A DNA stretch of 64,000 nucleotides. It comes from Prochilodus magdalenae. Its lineage: Eukaryota > Chordata > Actinopteri > Characiformes > Prochilodontidae. The notes under the pieces were generated by a model. That model did no database searches and had not been told where the DNA came from. It worked only from the letters and a program-made list of their open reading frames with translations. Where the stretch lies: assembly GCA_024036415.1 (NCBI GenBank), contig JAMWET010003560.1:512001-576000 (forward strand). The letters run 5' to 3'. This document shows positions 12,255-25,400 of this stretch, piece after piece. Both the position numbers and the translations under genes were made by a program. How positions within the stretch are numbered: position 1 is the stretch's first letter; each line of letters opens with the position of its first letter.

Positions 12255-12620
12255 ACACTGCCCAGCCACTTTCTCCTTTTATCAGCTCCATTTACCATAT
12301 AGGTGCACTCTGCAGTTCTACAATTTCAGACTGCAGTCCATCTGTTTCTCTGCATACTTTCACCCTGGTATTTAATGGTCAGGACCCCCACAGGACCACC
12401 ACAGAGGAGGTATTATTGGAGTGGTGGATCCGTCTTAGCACTGCAGTGACACTGACGTGGTGGTGGTGTGTTAGTGTGTGTTGAGCTGGTGTGAGTGGAT
12501 CAAACACAGCAGTGCTGCTGTCCTGTTAAACACCTCAGTGTCACTGCTGGACTGAGAATAGTCCATCATCCAGAACAATTCAGCCAACTGCATCCTGGGG
12601 CGGCCTCAACAACACCACAG
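12255..12620 (+). mobile_element. MITE-like repeat, one arm
   Basis: Contains the block gtggtggtggtgtgttagtg and the flanking cagtgctgctg also present in both arms of 44495-45060. The start (ctttctccttttatcagctc) matches the outer part of that family. Probably a truncated copy. Confidence 0.65.
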
Positions 12621-14145
12621 TTTTGGGCATTTAATCTGAGATTGCTTACTCCTCAGTCCAAACATCACACAATGACTGATGAGGCTAAAGCCCGATTTCA
12701 AAATTTGATGTGACCAGGTCAAACTTAAAAACTAAAAATCACACTGGCATAAAAGGCATAAAACCCTTTTCAGTGATGTTGGTTTTTACCTGATATCTGT
12801 CTTCCCATAAACATGATAAGGCTTGTGTAATTAGTAGCTTGGTGATATTGACGTCTCTAGGTGGAATAAAAAATCCAACAGTGCATTTGAGCAGAGCGGT
12901 TAAACACTTTTGACAGCTCCTTGGCACATTATGGTACCACTTACAGGAATTTCTAGCCAGCGACTTGAATAGTACAAACCTTAGGCCAAAACAATTGCCT
13001 ATCCAGGTATGCCTATCACTGTGTTTGTATTTACATGGTACGTGTCTTTCACATCTGCCTGTAGGGCACCATTTCTCATCTTTCACTGCATTTAAATAAG
13101 TAGAGAAAACCACATCTGCCTGAGGTCTACACTTTAATGTGCAAAGAGCGCACATTAGCAGTCAGTGACAGGCAGGTAACTTCAGAGGCATGTAGATTGT
13201 TTGCAGGTGGGAGACGATTTCATTAGAGGGTGTCCACTCATAGTCCACAGAACAACCTGGGGTCAAAACACAGCAAGCATCAGAGTTCAGAGTTAATTAA
13301 ACACATGCCGTGGTACCGTAGTCAACTAAAAGGATTTGTCTGTGGCCTTGATAAGGTTTTTTCAGAATGTGCTGTTCAGAGAAGCTAAAGAAAACCTGCG
13401 TTTAGGTTATAACTTGTGTAGCAATCACTCATTTCAAATCAGGAAATATTTATTCTTCAGGTTCCCCCTGGAGGAACAGTGCACAGGCCAGGCTGAACAG
13501 TTCTCAACACTTTTCCATGCAAAGCAGAACTGCATAGGCCACCCGGCCTCTTAGTGAGAATGTGGGACACGGCATTCATCCCACAAGTGACAGTGATGTT
13601 GTGTGCCTGCTGTGGGCTGGTTTACAGTCTAGTGGTGAGGCCCGTGCAGCAGCTCTTTAGGATGCAAAAGGCCTGTTGAGTACAGCAGTCGTTCAGTCTC
13701 AGGTCAGCTAATCATTTAAAAACTCACTCAGTTACTTTGAGTGACTACATGGGTTTATCTGATCCGGTTTAAATTAAAAGGGCCATAACAGAAATAAAAG
13801 ACACTTATACAAAGACTTTTATATACAATGACACAACCAGATTTCATTTAACCTGCAGAACCATGCCTCTTCAGTTTAGCCAAAACTGTGTTAAAAGTAA
13901 ACTGATGATAAGATGATAATCACTCCAGAGACTTTGCAAGCAGCTAAATCAAATGTCAGCTTGTGTATAAGGTAGGTAATCAGAATGAAAATGTGGAATG
14001 GAGGAGGAGTGGCAGGAGCCTGAATTAAGCTGGGCAAAGACCCAGGAGGGGTAGTATGATACACTACTGCTACATCAAAGAATGAGTAGTTTCTGGAAAC
14101 TGGTGGGGCTGGACACTGAAGACTCAAAATGAGTGTCTCCTGCTG
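12621..14145. other. Intergenic, no gene recognised
   Basis: Holds a 138-codon minus-strand open frame (12739-13155) with several Cys but no family I recognise and no splice context; possibly part of a mobile element. Nothing else is supported. Confidence 0.45.
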
Positions 14146-14712
14146 TTGAGAATTACATTGAGTTCACATGTCTTGTGTTACATAAAGAACTGCATAGACA
14201 TAGTGCTGCTAAAGTACACATCAGAGACTCTACATTCTGAGGATCCACAAGAACAACAACATCAGTCAGAGACTGCTGTCCTCATCCAAAATGTCCTCAT
14301 CCAAAGCAGTGTGTGGTTTTCTGGTGGTACAGAAAAAAGAGGGGCAGAGAACTGTCAGCTCTGCAGAGAAAATCTTTGGATGCTTTTCACCTACCCTGAA
14401 GGGTCTAAACAGTTCCCACTGCCTCCAAAGAGCACAGAGGATTATTATGGACACATCACACATTGTTATCATGCAGCAATGCAGCAGTGTTGTTGTTTGT
14501 ATGGGGTAGAAAGTTTTCTGACGACCCCATACCATTTTGCTGGTAATGGGCAGTGTGAGCGCTTTAATAGAACGCTTTATAACCTTTTGCGTACCTTGCC
14601 AACTTCCCGGAGGCAGGACTGGGCCATGGCGAGTCTCCTTACTTTTTAATGTTTGGCCAGGAACCTAGACTTCCCAGAGACTTTCTGTGGGGTCAGGTAC
14701 ATAATCCCCTGC
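14146..14712 (+). mobile_element. Ty3/Gypsy integrase fragment, broken
   Basis: The segment 14518-14712 resembles the C-terminal half of a Gypsy integrase core: a TTPYH motif, a G-NGQCERFNRTL motif with the catalytic-region Glu, and a following MFGQEPRLP motif in the next frame after a stop. Upstream sequence from 14146 is open but only weakly related. A frame break at 14647 and missing neighbours show it is dead. Confidence 0.75.
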
Positions 14713-16686
14713 CTGGGGAATCCAGGACTGGGTGTTGGGACACCAGGCCAGGTTGCAGGTTTGTAGCCCAGGCGTTGCTGGTTTGTGACTGCAGCACCCT
14801 GCAGTGTTGCTGTTTTGTTCCTACTGTTCTATCTGTTGTTTTATCTGCAGCTTTGCTTTTGGGGTTTCTTCCATTATGTATGTTTTTGTTTCTAGATTTT
14901 CTTGCATTATTATTTTGGTTTGTTTTCTTCTATTTGGCTATTTGTGTATTCTGTTTTGTTTGTGGCCTTTGTTTGATTTTTCTGTTGTAGGGGGTTGGTG
15001 CCTCCTTCTCTGTGTGTGTGTTTAGTACTTTTTGTTATTTTTGCTATGGGTTGTAAGATTCGATCAGCAGTTTGTATATTACTCATTGAGAGGACTGAGA
15101 GAGATAAATGGCCTTCATCCTCTTTATGCACTCTTGGGCTCCCCCTCCACCACCTGTTTTAACTGTTTGTGTTCTTTCCTTGGCTGGACAGGAGCTGTGG
15201 GCTAAAATGGGAGGCAGACGAATTTGGATGTGGAATTTAGCCAATTGTTAATACATTTTGACTAAGTGTTGGAAGTACGTCTCTGGTCTACAATTGTGTT
15301 TGAACCGGGGTGTCTTGCTTCTTTTTTGGGTCTTAAGTGCCTGTTATATATCCTAGGGGTTAAATTCTTCTTGGTGGCGTAGTCATGCATAGTACTTTAC
15401 TCCACCCCACCACCTACACATCACACCCACTACACAAATACATGGATTAGTGCAATTTTACCATTAAGAAAATGTAGCACTAGGGACATGAGTGTAATGT
15501 TTACCAAGTGCAATGTTTATGACAAAAAGGGGACGTGCAATTTCTCCTTGTATAACAACAGAACGGTTTCAGTAATTAAAACCTTTAATTGTATTATTTT
15601 TACATTTTATATAGAGTTTTCATTGTTCTTTTAACTTTATTTCTGTTTGCACCGAGTGTTGAACCTAACTTTCATTGTGCATGTTACAATGGCATGAACA
15701 AAATTCTATTCTGAAATGAATGTCAACAACATTATAAAGTTAATTAAAGTTGTTGCTCAATATGCAACTTTAGGTTTAAGACGATCTGCTGTGGATAAAA
15801 TCACACAGCATGACTGTTACTCACAGACTGCTGTTAGGGTTGTGATGGTTGTTAAGGTAAAGCTGTAGATCTCTTGATATTGTCCAAGGTCTGATATTAT
15901 GTGGGTGGTTGTTGAAGTTGGCTTCCTATTTGCCAGGCTGTACTACAGATTTTCCATTCCACCTTAAGAAGCTGGCAAGTAGGAAGCAAATTTTAGCCCT
16001 GTTTAAAGATAATCATCAACAGGCTCACTGCGAAATGATTGGAAAACAACAACTTGTTTGCACAAGCAACATCTGCATGGAAGAATCTTCAGAAGGAAAC
16101 CTTACTGCCAACCTTATCTTAATAAGCTAGAGGTATTTTGGAACCTGTAATTAATTTCATTTAGGCCACAATCACCTTGCCAACTGTTAAGCCTAAGGAG
16201 AATCAACCACACAACAGGACAATGATCCAGTACGTACCTTCAAAAAACAAGCTAAAGCTTTTAAACTCCCATCACAGCCCCCTACTACACTTCCAAGACA
16301 GCTCGAGAATATCACAGAACAAAAAGCATTCAGGCAGAGTAAAAGAAAATCTAAAATACTTAAATATGAGCAGATATAAGAGCAGAACATATGTACAGTA
16401 TGCAGTATTAGTCCAAATGACAAAACTGTGCAATAGCACCCAAATATAGATTGAACTATCCTTGTACAGTGTACATATACCGTACAAACTGAATAATACT
16501 GCTCCTTATAAAGAAGTAATGCACTAAATCATCAGTGTATGTGCAAAACTTGCAATCTGTGCTGTTAAGCAGTCTGTTATGTTCTGGTGGTCAGCCTGTG
16601 ATTTTAAGCAGTCTGTAAAAAGTTAAGCAGTATGAGTTCTGATGGCCTGGGTTTAGAAACTGTTCTGTGATCTGGTGGTCCTTGAT
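14713..16686. other. Intergenic, T-rich, no gene recognised
   Basis: Positions 14800-15000 are T-rich and give hydrophobic translations by composition alone. Part of this stretch may be the 3' end of the Gypsy relic, but no LTR pair could be found. Confidence 0.4.
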
Positions 16687-16687
16687 T

Positions 16688-17650
16688 TTATGCTCCTGTA
16701 TCATCTGGGAGAAGTGTGAAAAGCTTGTGTTGAGGATAAGCTTTGTCCTTGATAATCTTGTGGGCCCTCCTGAGGACTCTGGAGTGGTAAATGTCCTCTA
16801 GTGGTGAAAAGACTGTTCCTGTGATAAACCGGGCTGTCTTGACCACCCATTGCAGACACTTGCGGTCCTGGGCGGAGCAGTTTCCATACCAGACGGTGAT
16901 AGAGCTGGTGAGAATACTTTTAATTATGCACCTGTAGAAGTTCCTCAGAATTCTCACAGGCATGCCAAGTCTTGGCAGGAAATTCAGCCGTCGTTGTACC
17001 TTTTTGACCAGTTGTGTTGTGCGACCAGGTGAGATATTTAGTGATGCTTACTCCACGAAATTTGAAAGGGCTCACTCTCTCTACTGTCCTCTGAAGAATA
17101 AGCAGTGGTTTGTGCTGCTCTGCCCGACCCCTGATAGTTCACAATCATCTCATTAGTCTTGTCAGCATTTAAGGAGAGATTGTTGACCTGACACCATGTC
17201 ACCATATTTGCCACCTACATCCTATAGGCTGTCTCATCACCCCCAGTGATCAGTCACATGGCAGTGGTATCATCAACAAATTTGATGATGGTGGTGCCAT
17301 TGTTAGATTCAACACAGTCATAATTGAAAAGCGTATAGAACATAGGATTTAAAACATAGCCCTTGGGTTTCCCTGTGTTTATAATCTGTGTGCTGGAGGT
17401 GTGGTCAGGAACTCCTGCACCCAGTTACACGAGGAGTTTGTCAGTCCAAGTGTGTGGAGCTTATCAGCTTGAAAGGGATAATGATGTTGAATGCTGAGCT
17501 GTAGTCAATAGACAGCATTCGCACATAAAGAAAGGTTGTAGATGTCTGCAAAAACATCCACCAATTCTACAGTACATGATCTTAGTGAATGACCAGGCAT
17601 GTTGTCTGGGCCGGCTGCTTTTCGTGGGTTAACTCCGCTCAGAATCTTCC
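16688..17650 (-). mobile_element. LINE (non-LTR) reverse transcriptase fragment
   Basis: On the minus strand, 17330-17260 encodes an F-V-D-D-T motif typical of reverse transcriptase, and 16688-16963 encodes the characteristic C-terminal region (LRNFYRCIIKSILTSSITVW, then VVKTARFITG and LRRAHKIIKD). The frame is broken between them. I cannot assign the clade with certainty (L2/CR1/Rex-like). Confidence 0.78.
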
Positions 17651-17667
17651 TCATGTCTGCAGATGAA

Positions 17668-17722
17668 ATATATATATAATTATATATATATTATATTATA
17701 TAAATTATAATATATATAATTT
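17668..17722. repeat. AT-rich low-complexity tract
   Basis: Imperfect TA dinucleotide run inside or at the end of the LINE fragment. Confidence 0.75.
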
Positions 17723-17984
17723 TTAGCCACACCCCTGCCTTTTACAGCAGGATGAGATACTGCATCGCAGTCCCTCATAGCCACATGGTCGGCAGTTAGA
17801 TTATGTTGTAATGTGTCCCAAAGTCAGTGTGTGACCTTAAGAATTGTCACAACTGCTAAAGCTAAAGCTGTTTGTTGTTTAATGGATAATATTATGTGTA
17901 CAACTATACTGGCTAGTGGCTTTGAGATACAGTATGTAAATGTTATGGATACATGTCTGAACATTATATGTCATAATATCTGAA

Positions 17985-18110
17985 CATTATATTTTGTAAT
18001 ACAGTATTCTTAAAATGAGATAAAATTGTCACTACCATAATATGTAGAGAGGTTAAGTTTCTGTAGTGATGATTTTATCTCATTTTGAGCATACTCCGTC
18101 ACAAAATATC
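17985..18110. repeat. Long inverted repeat (hairpin), MITE-like
   Basis: The left arm (17990-18033, ending aaaatgagataaaattgtca) is an imperfect inverse of the right arm (18064-18108, tagtgatgattttatctcat). The arms are about 45 bases with a short spacer. Probably a small palindromic transposon; no coding content. Confidence 0.65.
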
Positions 18111-19067
18111 ATGTTAAATCATTTGTGTTCATAACATTAACACAATTAAGGTAATTTAAAGCAAAATGAGCCAATGAGAAGGAGTTTAGTCTGGTCTCTA
18201 TTTAAAGCGTTTTTAATTAATTGAGAGTTTATTCTTAGATAAACATATTAAAATCTGTCCATGGGGAATTATGCAAGGGACGAACGACAGGGATCCAAGG
18301 ACTGAATCTTGAGGGGCCCTCTTGAGTAACAATCCAAGTTGAGGAAGTAAAAGCATAAAGGGTAAAAAGTTGTGAAATAAAAAGTCATGGTGAGTCAAAT
18401 ACATGTTAAGCAACTGTTGTTAGCCATAAAAAAATGCTTTCTGATATTTTAGTATCTATGCCTGTAAGCGGATATGGTGCTGATGAGATTGGAGGTTCCT
18501 GATTCAGTTGATTTTTAGGTGAAGATAAACAGTGTTCATGATCATTGAAACAAAGTGTGAATTATGTCCACAGGTTTATTTGTAAAAAAAGATCAACAGA
18601 CTGAATGAATATAAACAGAAACCGTAGCATGAGAATAAGGTCCAAAATTATAGAATCACTTCAGTACTGAATAAGCACTTTCAGATTCACATTGTACATT
18701 TAGAAGCTCATCACCCACACTATGTGAACAAAACAGACATTCTGGAATGTGCCTAACAATGTGCATCTGCTTGGTGAAACAGATTAGGTATATTTTATGT
18801 GATTAGCACCAAAAACTCCTGCCGTTATCCATGTCTCTCAGCAAGGCATTAAAAGAAAAACTGTGCTGATTTTTATGATTGATAACAATGGGCTTTTTTT
18901 TTTAAAGAAAAATATATCTCTCTCTGCTCAGAGAATCATTAATGATTACAATACAGCATACATTCAGTGTTACAGCCATGAAGATGTCATTGCCAGTACA
19001 TTAACACGGCATTGTTAAAATCCTATGTGTTGTGAGATGCAATAAAGGACAAGCTTTTAAGGGAAAC

Positions 19068-19073
19068 TTTATT
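19068..19073 (-). terminator. Poly(A) signal AATAAA of gene A
   Basis: On the minus strand AATAAA lies about 160 bases after the gene A stop codon, giving a short 3' UTR. It is the first canonical signal met downstream of the stop. The actual cleavage site cannot be read from sequence. Confidence 0.6.
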
Positions 19074-19233
19074 GTGTCTGTGAATTTGATCTGAATTAAT
19101 TGGATGCAATGACCCATTTGAGGAAAGGATGGTTCATGTGCTTTTGGGTCATTACTTTTTATACAAAGGAGAAAGTGGGAGGGTAACTTGCTGGGATTTT
19201 ATGGATTTTTACGGAGAGTCATTATATAGTTCA

Positions 19234-19400
19234 CTATGTCACACAGCGGGCTTCACACTCCTCCTGGGAGTCAAATCTGTTGGCATTCCCGTCACAGCCT
19301 CCATACCAGAAGCGAGTGCATTCATTCTGCTGGGTGTCATAAAACCATTTTAGCAGAAAGGCTCTACAGGGCCCTTGATCTTTGTCCAGGGAACACACAT
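19234..19400 (-). CDS. col6a4: Gene A Kunitz domain 2 (P1 Arg) and stop codon
   Basis: Last coding exon, 167 bases including TAG at 19234-19236. Six Cys: VCSLDKDQGPCRAFLLKWFY, then CTRFWYGGCDGNANRF, then EECEARC. The stop follows VT after the last Cys. GPCRA is the canonical reactive-loop pattern with Arg at P1, so this copy keeps the residues expected of a trypsin-like protease inhibitor. It resembles Kunitz 1 in FWYGGCDGN-NRF, suggesting exon duplication within this gene or its ancestor. Confidence 0.92.
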
Positions 19401-22400
19401 CTGCGGAAAGAGAAAAACAGGGATACCAAAAATCAACACATTTATATCACAAAAAATACTGTCCCATTTGCTTAACAAAGACTTCAAAACAAATTAGTTG
19501 TGCTTATGATTTGCGATCTGTAAAGACATGGAACAATGGACAATGGGCCTTTGTTCAAGGCTCTAACATTGACATCATTTCCAGGCAAAAAGGGCAATGA
19601 TAAAATGAACAGCTGTAGGCACAGCTATTATTATGGTGATGATACTGTAATGACTGTGTGAGTATCTTACACGTACTTACGATACTGTAATGACTTACTG
19701 TATGTCATACACGTCTTGCTGCATTCGTTTTCCGTTCTAAAACGGTTGCTGTTACCGTCACAACCGCCATACCAGAAAAGTGAGCATGCACCAACTGCGC
19801 TATCATAGTACCATCTCTGCACAAAGTCTCCACACAGGGTGCCACTGTCCTTATGCAGCAAACACTGGGCTGAAAGCAAAACACTCACATACTCACTGAA
19901 ACATGCAGGGATCATGCAGGGCACAGTAGTTCCAGACATGCTTATAAACATGCTGTTTGAGTTCATATAACAAATCACTACTCACTATGCATTACATGCC
20001 AAAAAAATCATGCATCACTCATTCCTTTTTTAAAAGAAAAAAACATAAACTTGGCTTTGTTCCAGCATATGGCCTAAATCTAAATGATGACTGTTGTTGT
20101 TACTAAGTTACATATCAACAAACAAATGTTTTTGTTGTTAAAAAAAGTCTGCTTTACCCTTTAAATCTCCATGAGTTGAAATCGGGGTCCCTTTTTCATA
20201 GCTGATCACCTCATGGGTTCCTTCAGCATATTCTGGGTATTCTTCTGTAGGCACTTCCTCCTCCTCCTCCTCCACCTCCTCCTCAGGGTAAGGAGTCGCT
20301 AAAGGAGTCCTGTGGAAGGATAGTTCATGTAGTCAGGCTATTATGAGCCTGTTTTTGTGGCTTTTCAGCAGACCACAAAACAGACTGCAGAACTGCATTT
20401 AAAGGGCTGTGTATAATCTGTAGAATGTTCTATTACAGTGGTGTACCAAATCTCCACATTTTTGCTCCAACCAAACATGCAACAGATAGGGATAAAGTAA
20501 AAATGTGGACCATCTGGGGACTCTAAGGACTGGGTTAGGAAGCAGTGTTCAATCAAACCATAATACATTCAGAAAGGGGATATTGTTGAAGCCATAATAA
20601 TGGTGTTCATTGGATTAGGGGAGGGTGAGATATTTGTCAGACATTACCGGTCAGGATAAGGCTTTTTTGCTGTCCCAGGGACTTCAACATAGACCTGTCC
20701 GTTGTACTGGCCACGCTGAAAATTTTCACACAGGCTTTTATACGCTGAGGCTGCGTAGATATTCATTGACCCTGTATTTATAAAACACATTATGCTGAAT
20801 GAACATTAACACATACCTACACCAACTTAATTAAACAACTAACCAGATATGTCCGATATATTTTTTTAAAAAATTTGGTGGAGAGTATATTTGTGGAGAG
20901 CTTAAATCTTCTTACTGCTCAGAATGTGAAGGAATGTCCTCACAAAGCGCTGGGCATAATCCTGTTCTTGTTGCTTCACATGGCCCAAATGAATGATGTG
21001 CTGATCTATGGGAAAACTAGCAAGAGCCTCCACCTGTGTGTTGTTGAAATGGTTCCCAACTGTGACAACGAAGGTCACTATGCCCTCGCACTTCATCAGT
21101 GTGGTGACATAGTCAAGTCTCGCTATGTCATAATAGTCAGTCTCCCCTCCAACAATAACCAGCAACATCTTGTTTTTGCGGGGCATGGAGACCGTGAGTA
21201 GGCCCTTCTCAACTGCAAACTCCATAGCATAGCCCAGCCTGGAAAATCCACCAGTCTGCTGTAGTCTTTGGAAGATGCTCTGCTTCATCTGATTGCGATC
21301 CTGGTACTGCTGGAAGCTGAATATTTCTCTGACTGGTGCTTGCACCTCACTATAGGTGGAGCTTTGCTGGTAAAGAGCCACCCTAGCCTGTCTGTCATTT
21401 CTGTTGGGCTGACGGCTCACCACAAGCTGGTCTAGCACAGTGCCAAGGACCTGCTTCACTCCATCATACTCATCTCCCTGCATGCTGCGAGAACCATCTA
21501 CCAGCATTGCCAGGTCCAAGTCCACCTCCTCTGGAACTAACTCCTCATTGCCGCTGGGACACCCTGGTGCACGGCTGCAAGGATCTTACAAAGAGATTAA
21601 ACAGCAGGATTATACATTTCTAGGAACTATTAACCTGCTGATTTTACATCACATACAAATCACATAAGACTCTCTGGTTCCTTTGTAGCAGACACAACAC
21701 ATGCTTGCGCAAATTAACATCAACAGACTGTGCACATTTGAAAATATTGAGTAACGGAGTTACCAAAGCAGAGAATACATTGCTGGATCCTCTGAACTGC
21801 AGCACTCTGGTCCCGTGGTCTCTCCGTCACAACCAGAATGAAGCTCCTTTTCTCATCAGCCTGTATGACAATAGATAAAAGAGGAAAGCAGTACATCAAA
21901 ATAAGACAACCCACTTTGGCAATTCTCCTAACTTAACTGATCTGTCATAGTGGGTATGTTAGCAGATAAATCACAGAACTCTATCATTTATAGATGTGTT
22001 TACTTCCTGTTCAGACATGACTGTGTTATCATTTGACTTTACCTCAAAAGCACGGCGAACAGTGGGAGCAGGCCTAAACGCAATAACACCAAGTTTAATA
22101 TCCGAAGCCTTGTACTCCAGCACAGCTGTGGTCATAGATGTCAGTTCCTGGGAGTCCCCAGCAGTTAGAAAGATTGCCACCTTCCGCATCAGTACACCCT
22201 GTCTCACACGCTTGAAGACGTTTCTGCCCACAAAGCGCATGGCTGTACCAATGTCACGCGGGCTGGATGTACGTTCTAGAGCAATGTTCCTTACAGCTTC
22301 AATCAGGTCCGTTTTACGATGATGGTCTGAGAAGCGGATAAGGTACTTGGTATTGGTGCTGTAAGAGACCACAGCCACTCGGGCTCCTGAGGGACAGTTG

Positions 22401-25400
22401 CTCTCAGCTATGTTGATGCTATCAATCAGAGACAGAAGAATGGCACGCATCCTCTCAAACTGTATTTCAGTCACACCACTAGACATATCCAAGCCAATGA
22501 CCAGTTCAGTGGGGTACACAGGACAAGCGGAATTATCTATAATTGTAAACACATGATAAGAGAGAGAAAAAGTCACTGATTAATTTTTGGTTTTTTTTGT
22601 CTCAAAAACAATAGTTCATTCTCTTCAAATTTGTTAGGCAAAGTAGTGTAAAAAAGAGGAATACCTTTACAGCAAACTGCAGGAGAAAAAAAAGGTAAAT
22701 TGGAGTTAAAATTAAGAATATCATATGTACTTGTGTGATCATTGTCATGAAATAAGATGTTTAACAGAAAGCAGTTCCAGAAAGTTTAATCGTTCCAATC
22801 ATTCCATATAGCAACTGCTGAATTACAAAACAGGACAGCAAACAGGCATCAGGCAAAATCTGTGAAAGCACTAAGCCAAGATCCAAACAATCATCAAGGG
22901 GACCTTAGCTTTACCCAAAGGACAGGGTAAGATTTGAGAAAGCAAATCAGAACTTGGATGTTTTAAAAGACGTATTACTCTGCTTTTCAGTGTTCGTAAT
23001 TTTGGGGGTCTAATAGAAAACATTTACATGCTTCCAAAAGCACATGATTTTTCTTGTCCTATTTCTGATGAGCCCAGTGTGCTCTGATTAGTGTGCCTTC
23101 CCAGTGTGCTCTAACTGTCAACAAGCATTCTCCATTCTCCAAGTCCCGCAAACAAATGGTTCAAACGTTTTACTAATTTGCAGACCATTTACATGCACAC
23201 AAACCACACATGACACTCAAGGAAAGATAAACAATAGAAAACCATCATAGATCCCCTTTAATAATTAGAATAAAGTCTGAAGTCGCTTTGATTGCTATAT
23301 TCTAGAGATACAGTAATGGTCTGTTGGACTGCTGTAAATTTGCTTTTGTTGTTTTGTCAACACACAAATAGAGACATTTATAAAATTTTTCACATGTATA
23401 GGGAAATTTGGCACATTGGTTAATGGAGTAAAATATATTTGTTACTAAATGTGTTTTAACAGACAGAGGACACCTGTCTCAATCTGACCTGGCAGAGAGA
23501 TATAAATGTTTTAATAACTGTAATGACAGTGGTGCCTCTCAATGCAAAAAGTACACAGAACCCTAGAGTACAGAGTGCAACTGTCAGGTATCAAAGATGC
23601 ACTATAGAAATTTTAAATTTGGTGAGGTAAACTGGTGCTCAGATGATCTTTCAGGAGACTCAATATTTTGGTTAACTAACAATGTTTTGGTCTGTTTTGG
23701 TTAACTAAGCTCTTCTCCTAAATGACATTGGTGTGTGCTGCCCACAGTTAAATACAAACAAACATTTTTAAATGCCTACTATAGTTTGCAAATATTTTGT
23801 ATATTTTAAGATTGTTTTTGAGAAAATTGCAGTTTTTGGACTGTTTTTTGGGTTTTGCAAGTTCAGATAGTATAACGATATAACATAGTTGTATAACAAG
23901 CAATAGCGCAGTCTTTGAAGATAAAGAGGGACAAGAAAACGGTCTCTATAAGTTTAGGAGATGGGAAAAACTATAACAAAAGATTTCATTTGGCAAATTT
24001 AATGTTTCTACACCTCATGGCCATTATTTATACAGTGAACAAATAACACTTTCTTTTGTGTTTCTACTGACAGACTGAACAAAGCACAGTATAATGAAAC
24101 CTTACCACAGTTGTTTCGCACATAGGTTATCAGGTCACAAGTCTAAAAGAATACAAGGTAAGACCTCAGGTCAGCAAAAATACTTTTCAACATCATCTGA
24201 CATGAAAAGCAAAAAGGCCTGCACTTACATCCTTTTCTCTGATTCCTGGGGGTCCTTTAAGGCCCTAACAAGACAAGCAAAAAAAAATAATGATCAACTT
24301 AACAGTAAATGCTACAAATTAAACAATAAAATAGTTTTATTAATGTTAACAAACCCTGTGACCAGGGAATCCATCAGAACCAGGATCACCTGGGGGTCCA
24401 GACCGGCCTGCATTTCCCTGTCGGCACACATAAAATAAACTGTGAAAGACCTAACCAGTCACAGACCTGTGATTATTGTATTTTCTGTATTCAAAATACT
24501 GATAAGTATTTCATGTTTTGCACCATGAATAGCAATGGATAAATTCTCTTACCCCTCTTCCCCAGTTGCCTTTAGGGCCATTACCTCCAGGTGTCCCAGA
24601 ATCCCCTATTTCACCCTAAATATAAAAATTAATGAATTTATAGAGCAGTCAGTGCTGTTCATAAAGCATGACCGAAGCTTGTTTGCATGTTTCTTGCAGT
24701 AAATTCAGCACTCATACTGGAGTGGCTGGACTGCCGTTTTAGTAAGTAGTACTAATTGTAGCACAAATCTACATCTACACTGCATATTTCAAAACTGCCT
24801 TGGGCAATTGCGACATGTCATGTGTGCTAGCAAGCAAATTCAGCCAAAACTGTATAGAGAATAATTCTGAAAATTTACCTGATTTCCAGGATATCCAGGA
24901 AAACCAGTATCTCCCTTTGAGTAAACAAATGTGCCGTTTAGTCAAGTTTATAGTGATAAAGTAAATCCAAGAAATTCATATACATACAAACCAAACTGCA
25001 AAAAAATGTGGGACAGTAACAAAAAAATTAAACAGAAATTAGTGCATTGTAGTTTCACTTGTATTTAAACAGAAACTGTCCAAGGGCTGTAAATAAATGC
25101 TCAGTGCTAATAAATGCTTAATGTTCATGCTTAAAGTTCCAAAAAAGTTGGGATGGGCCATTTTTAAGACTAGGAATGACTCTGAAATGTATAAACAGGT
25201 GATGAAGTCCTTTAAGAGCAAAGAAAACTATAAAATATTAGGTATTACATATATATACTGTACATATACACCTTCGATCCTTTAGGTCCTGCTATTCCAT
25301 ATCCATCTCGACCATCAGTTCCCTATAGGAAAATTCCAAAAAATTTGGATTAACGTTAGAAAAGTCACAACAACAAAACAAGACATGTACGTTTAAAGTA

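Noticed and set aside
12739..13155. 138-codon minus-strand open frame with many Cys
   Set aside because: No domain or family recognised, no splice context, and it lies among repeats; kept only as a note.
14649..15025. Hydrophobic open frames resembling membrane proteins
   Set aside because: They arise from a T-rich stretch downstream of a dead Gypsy integrase; two overlapping frames look alike, with no start context or splice support.
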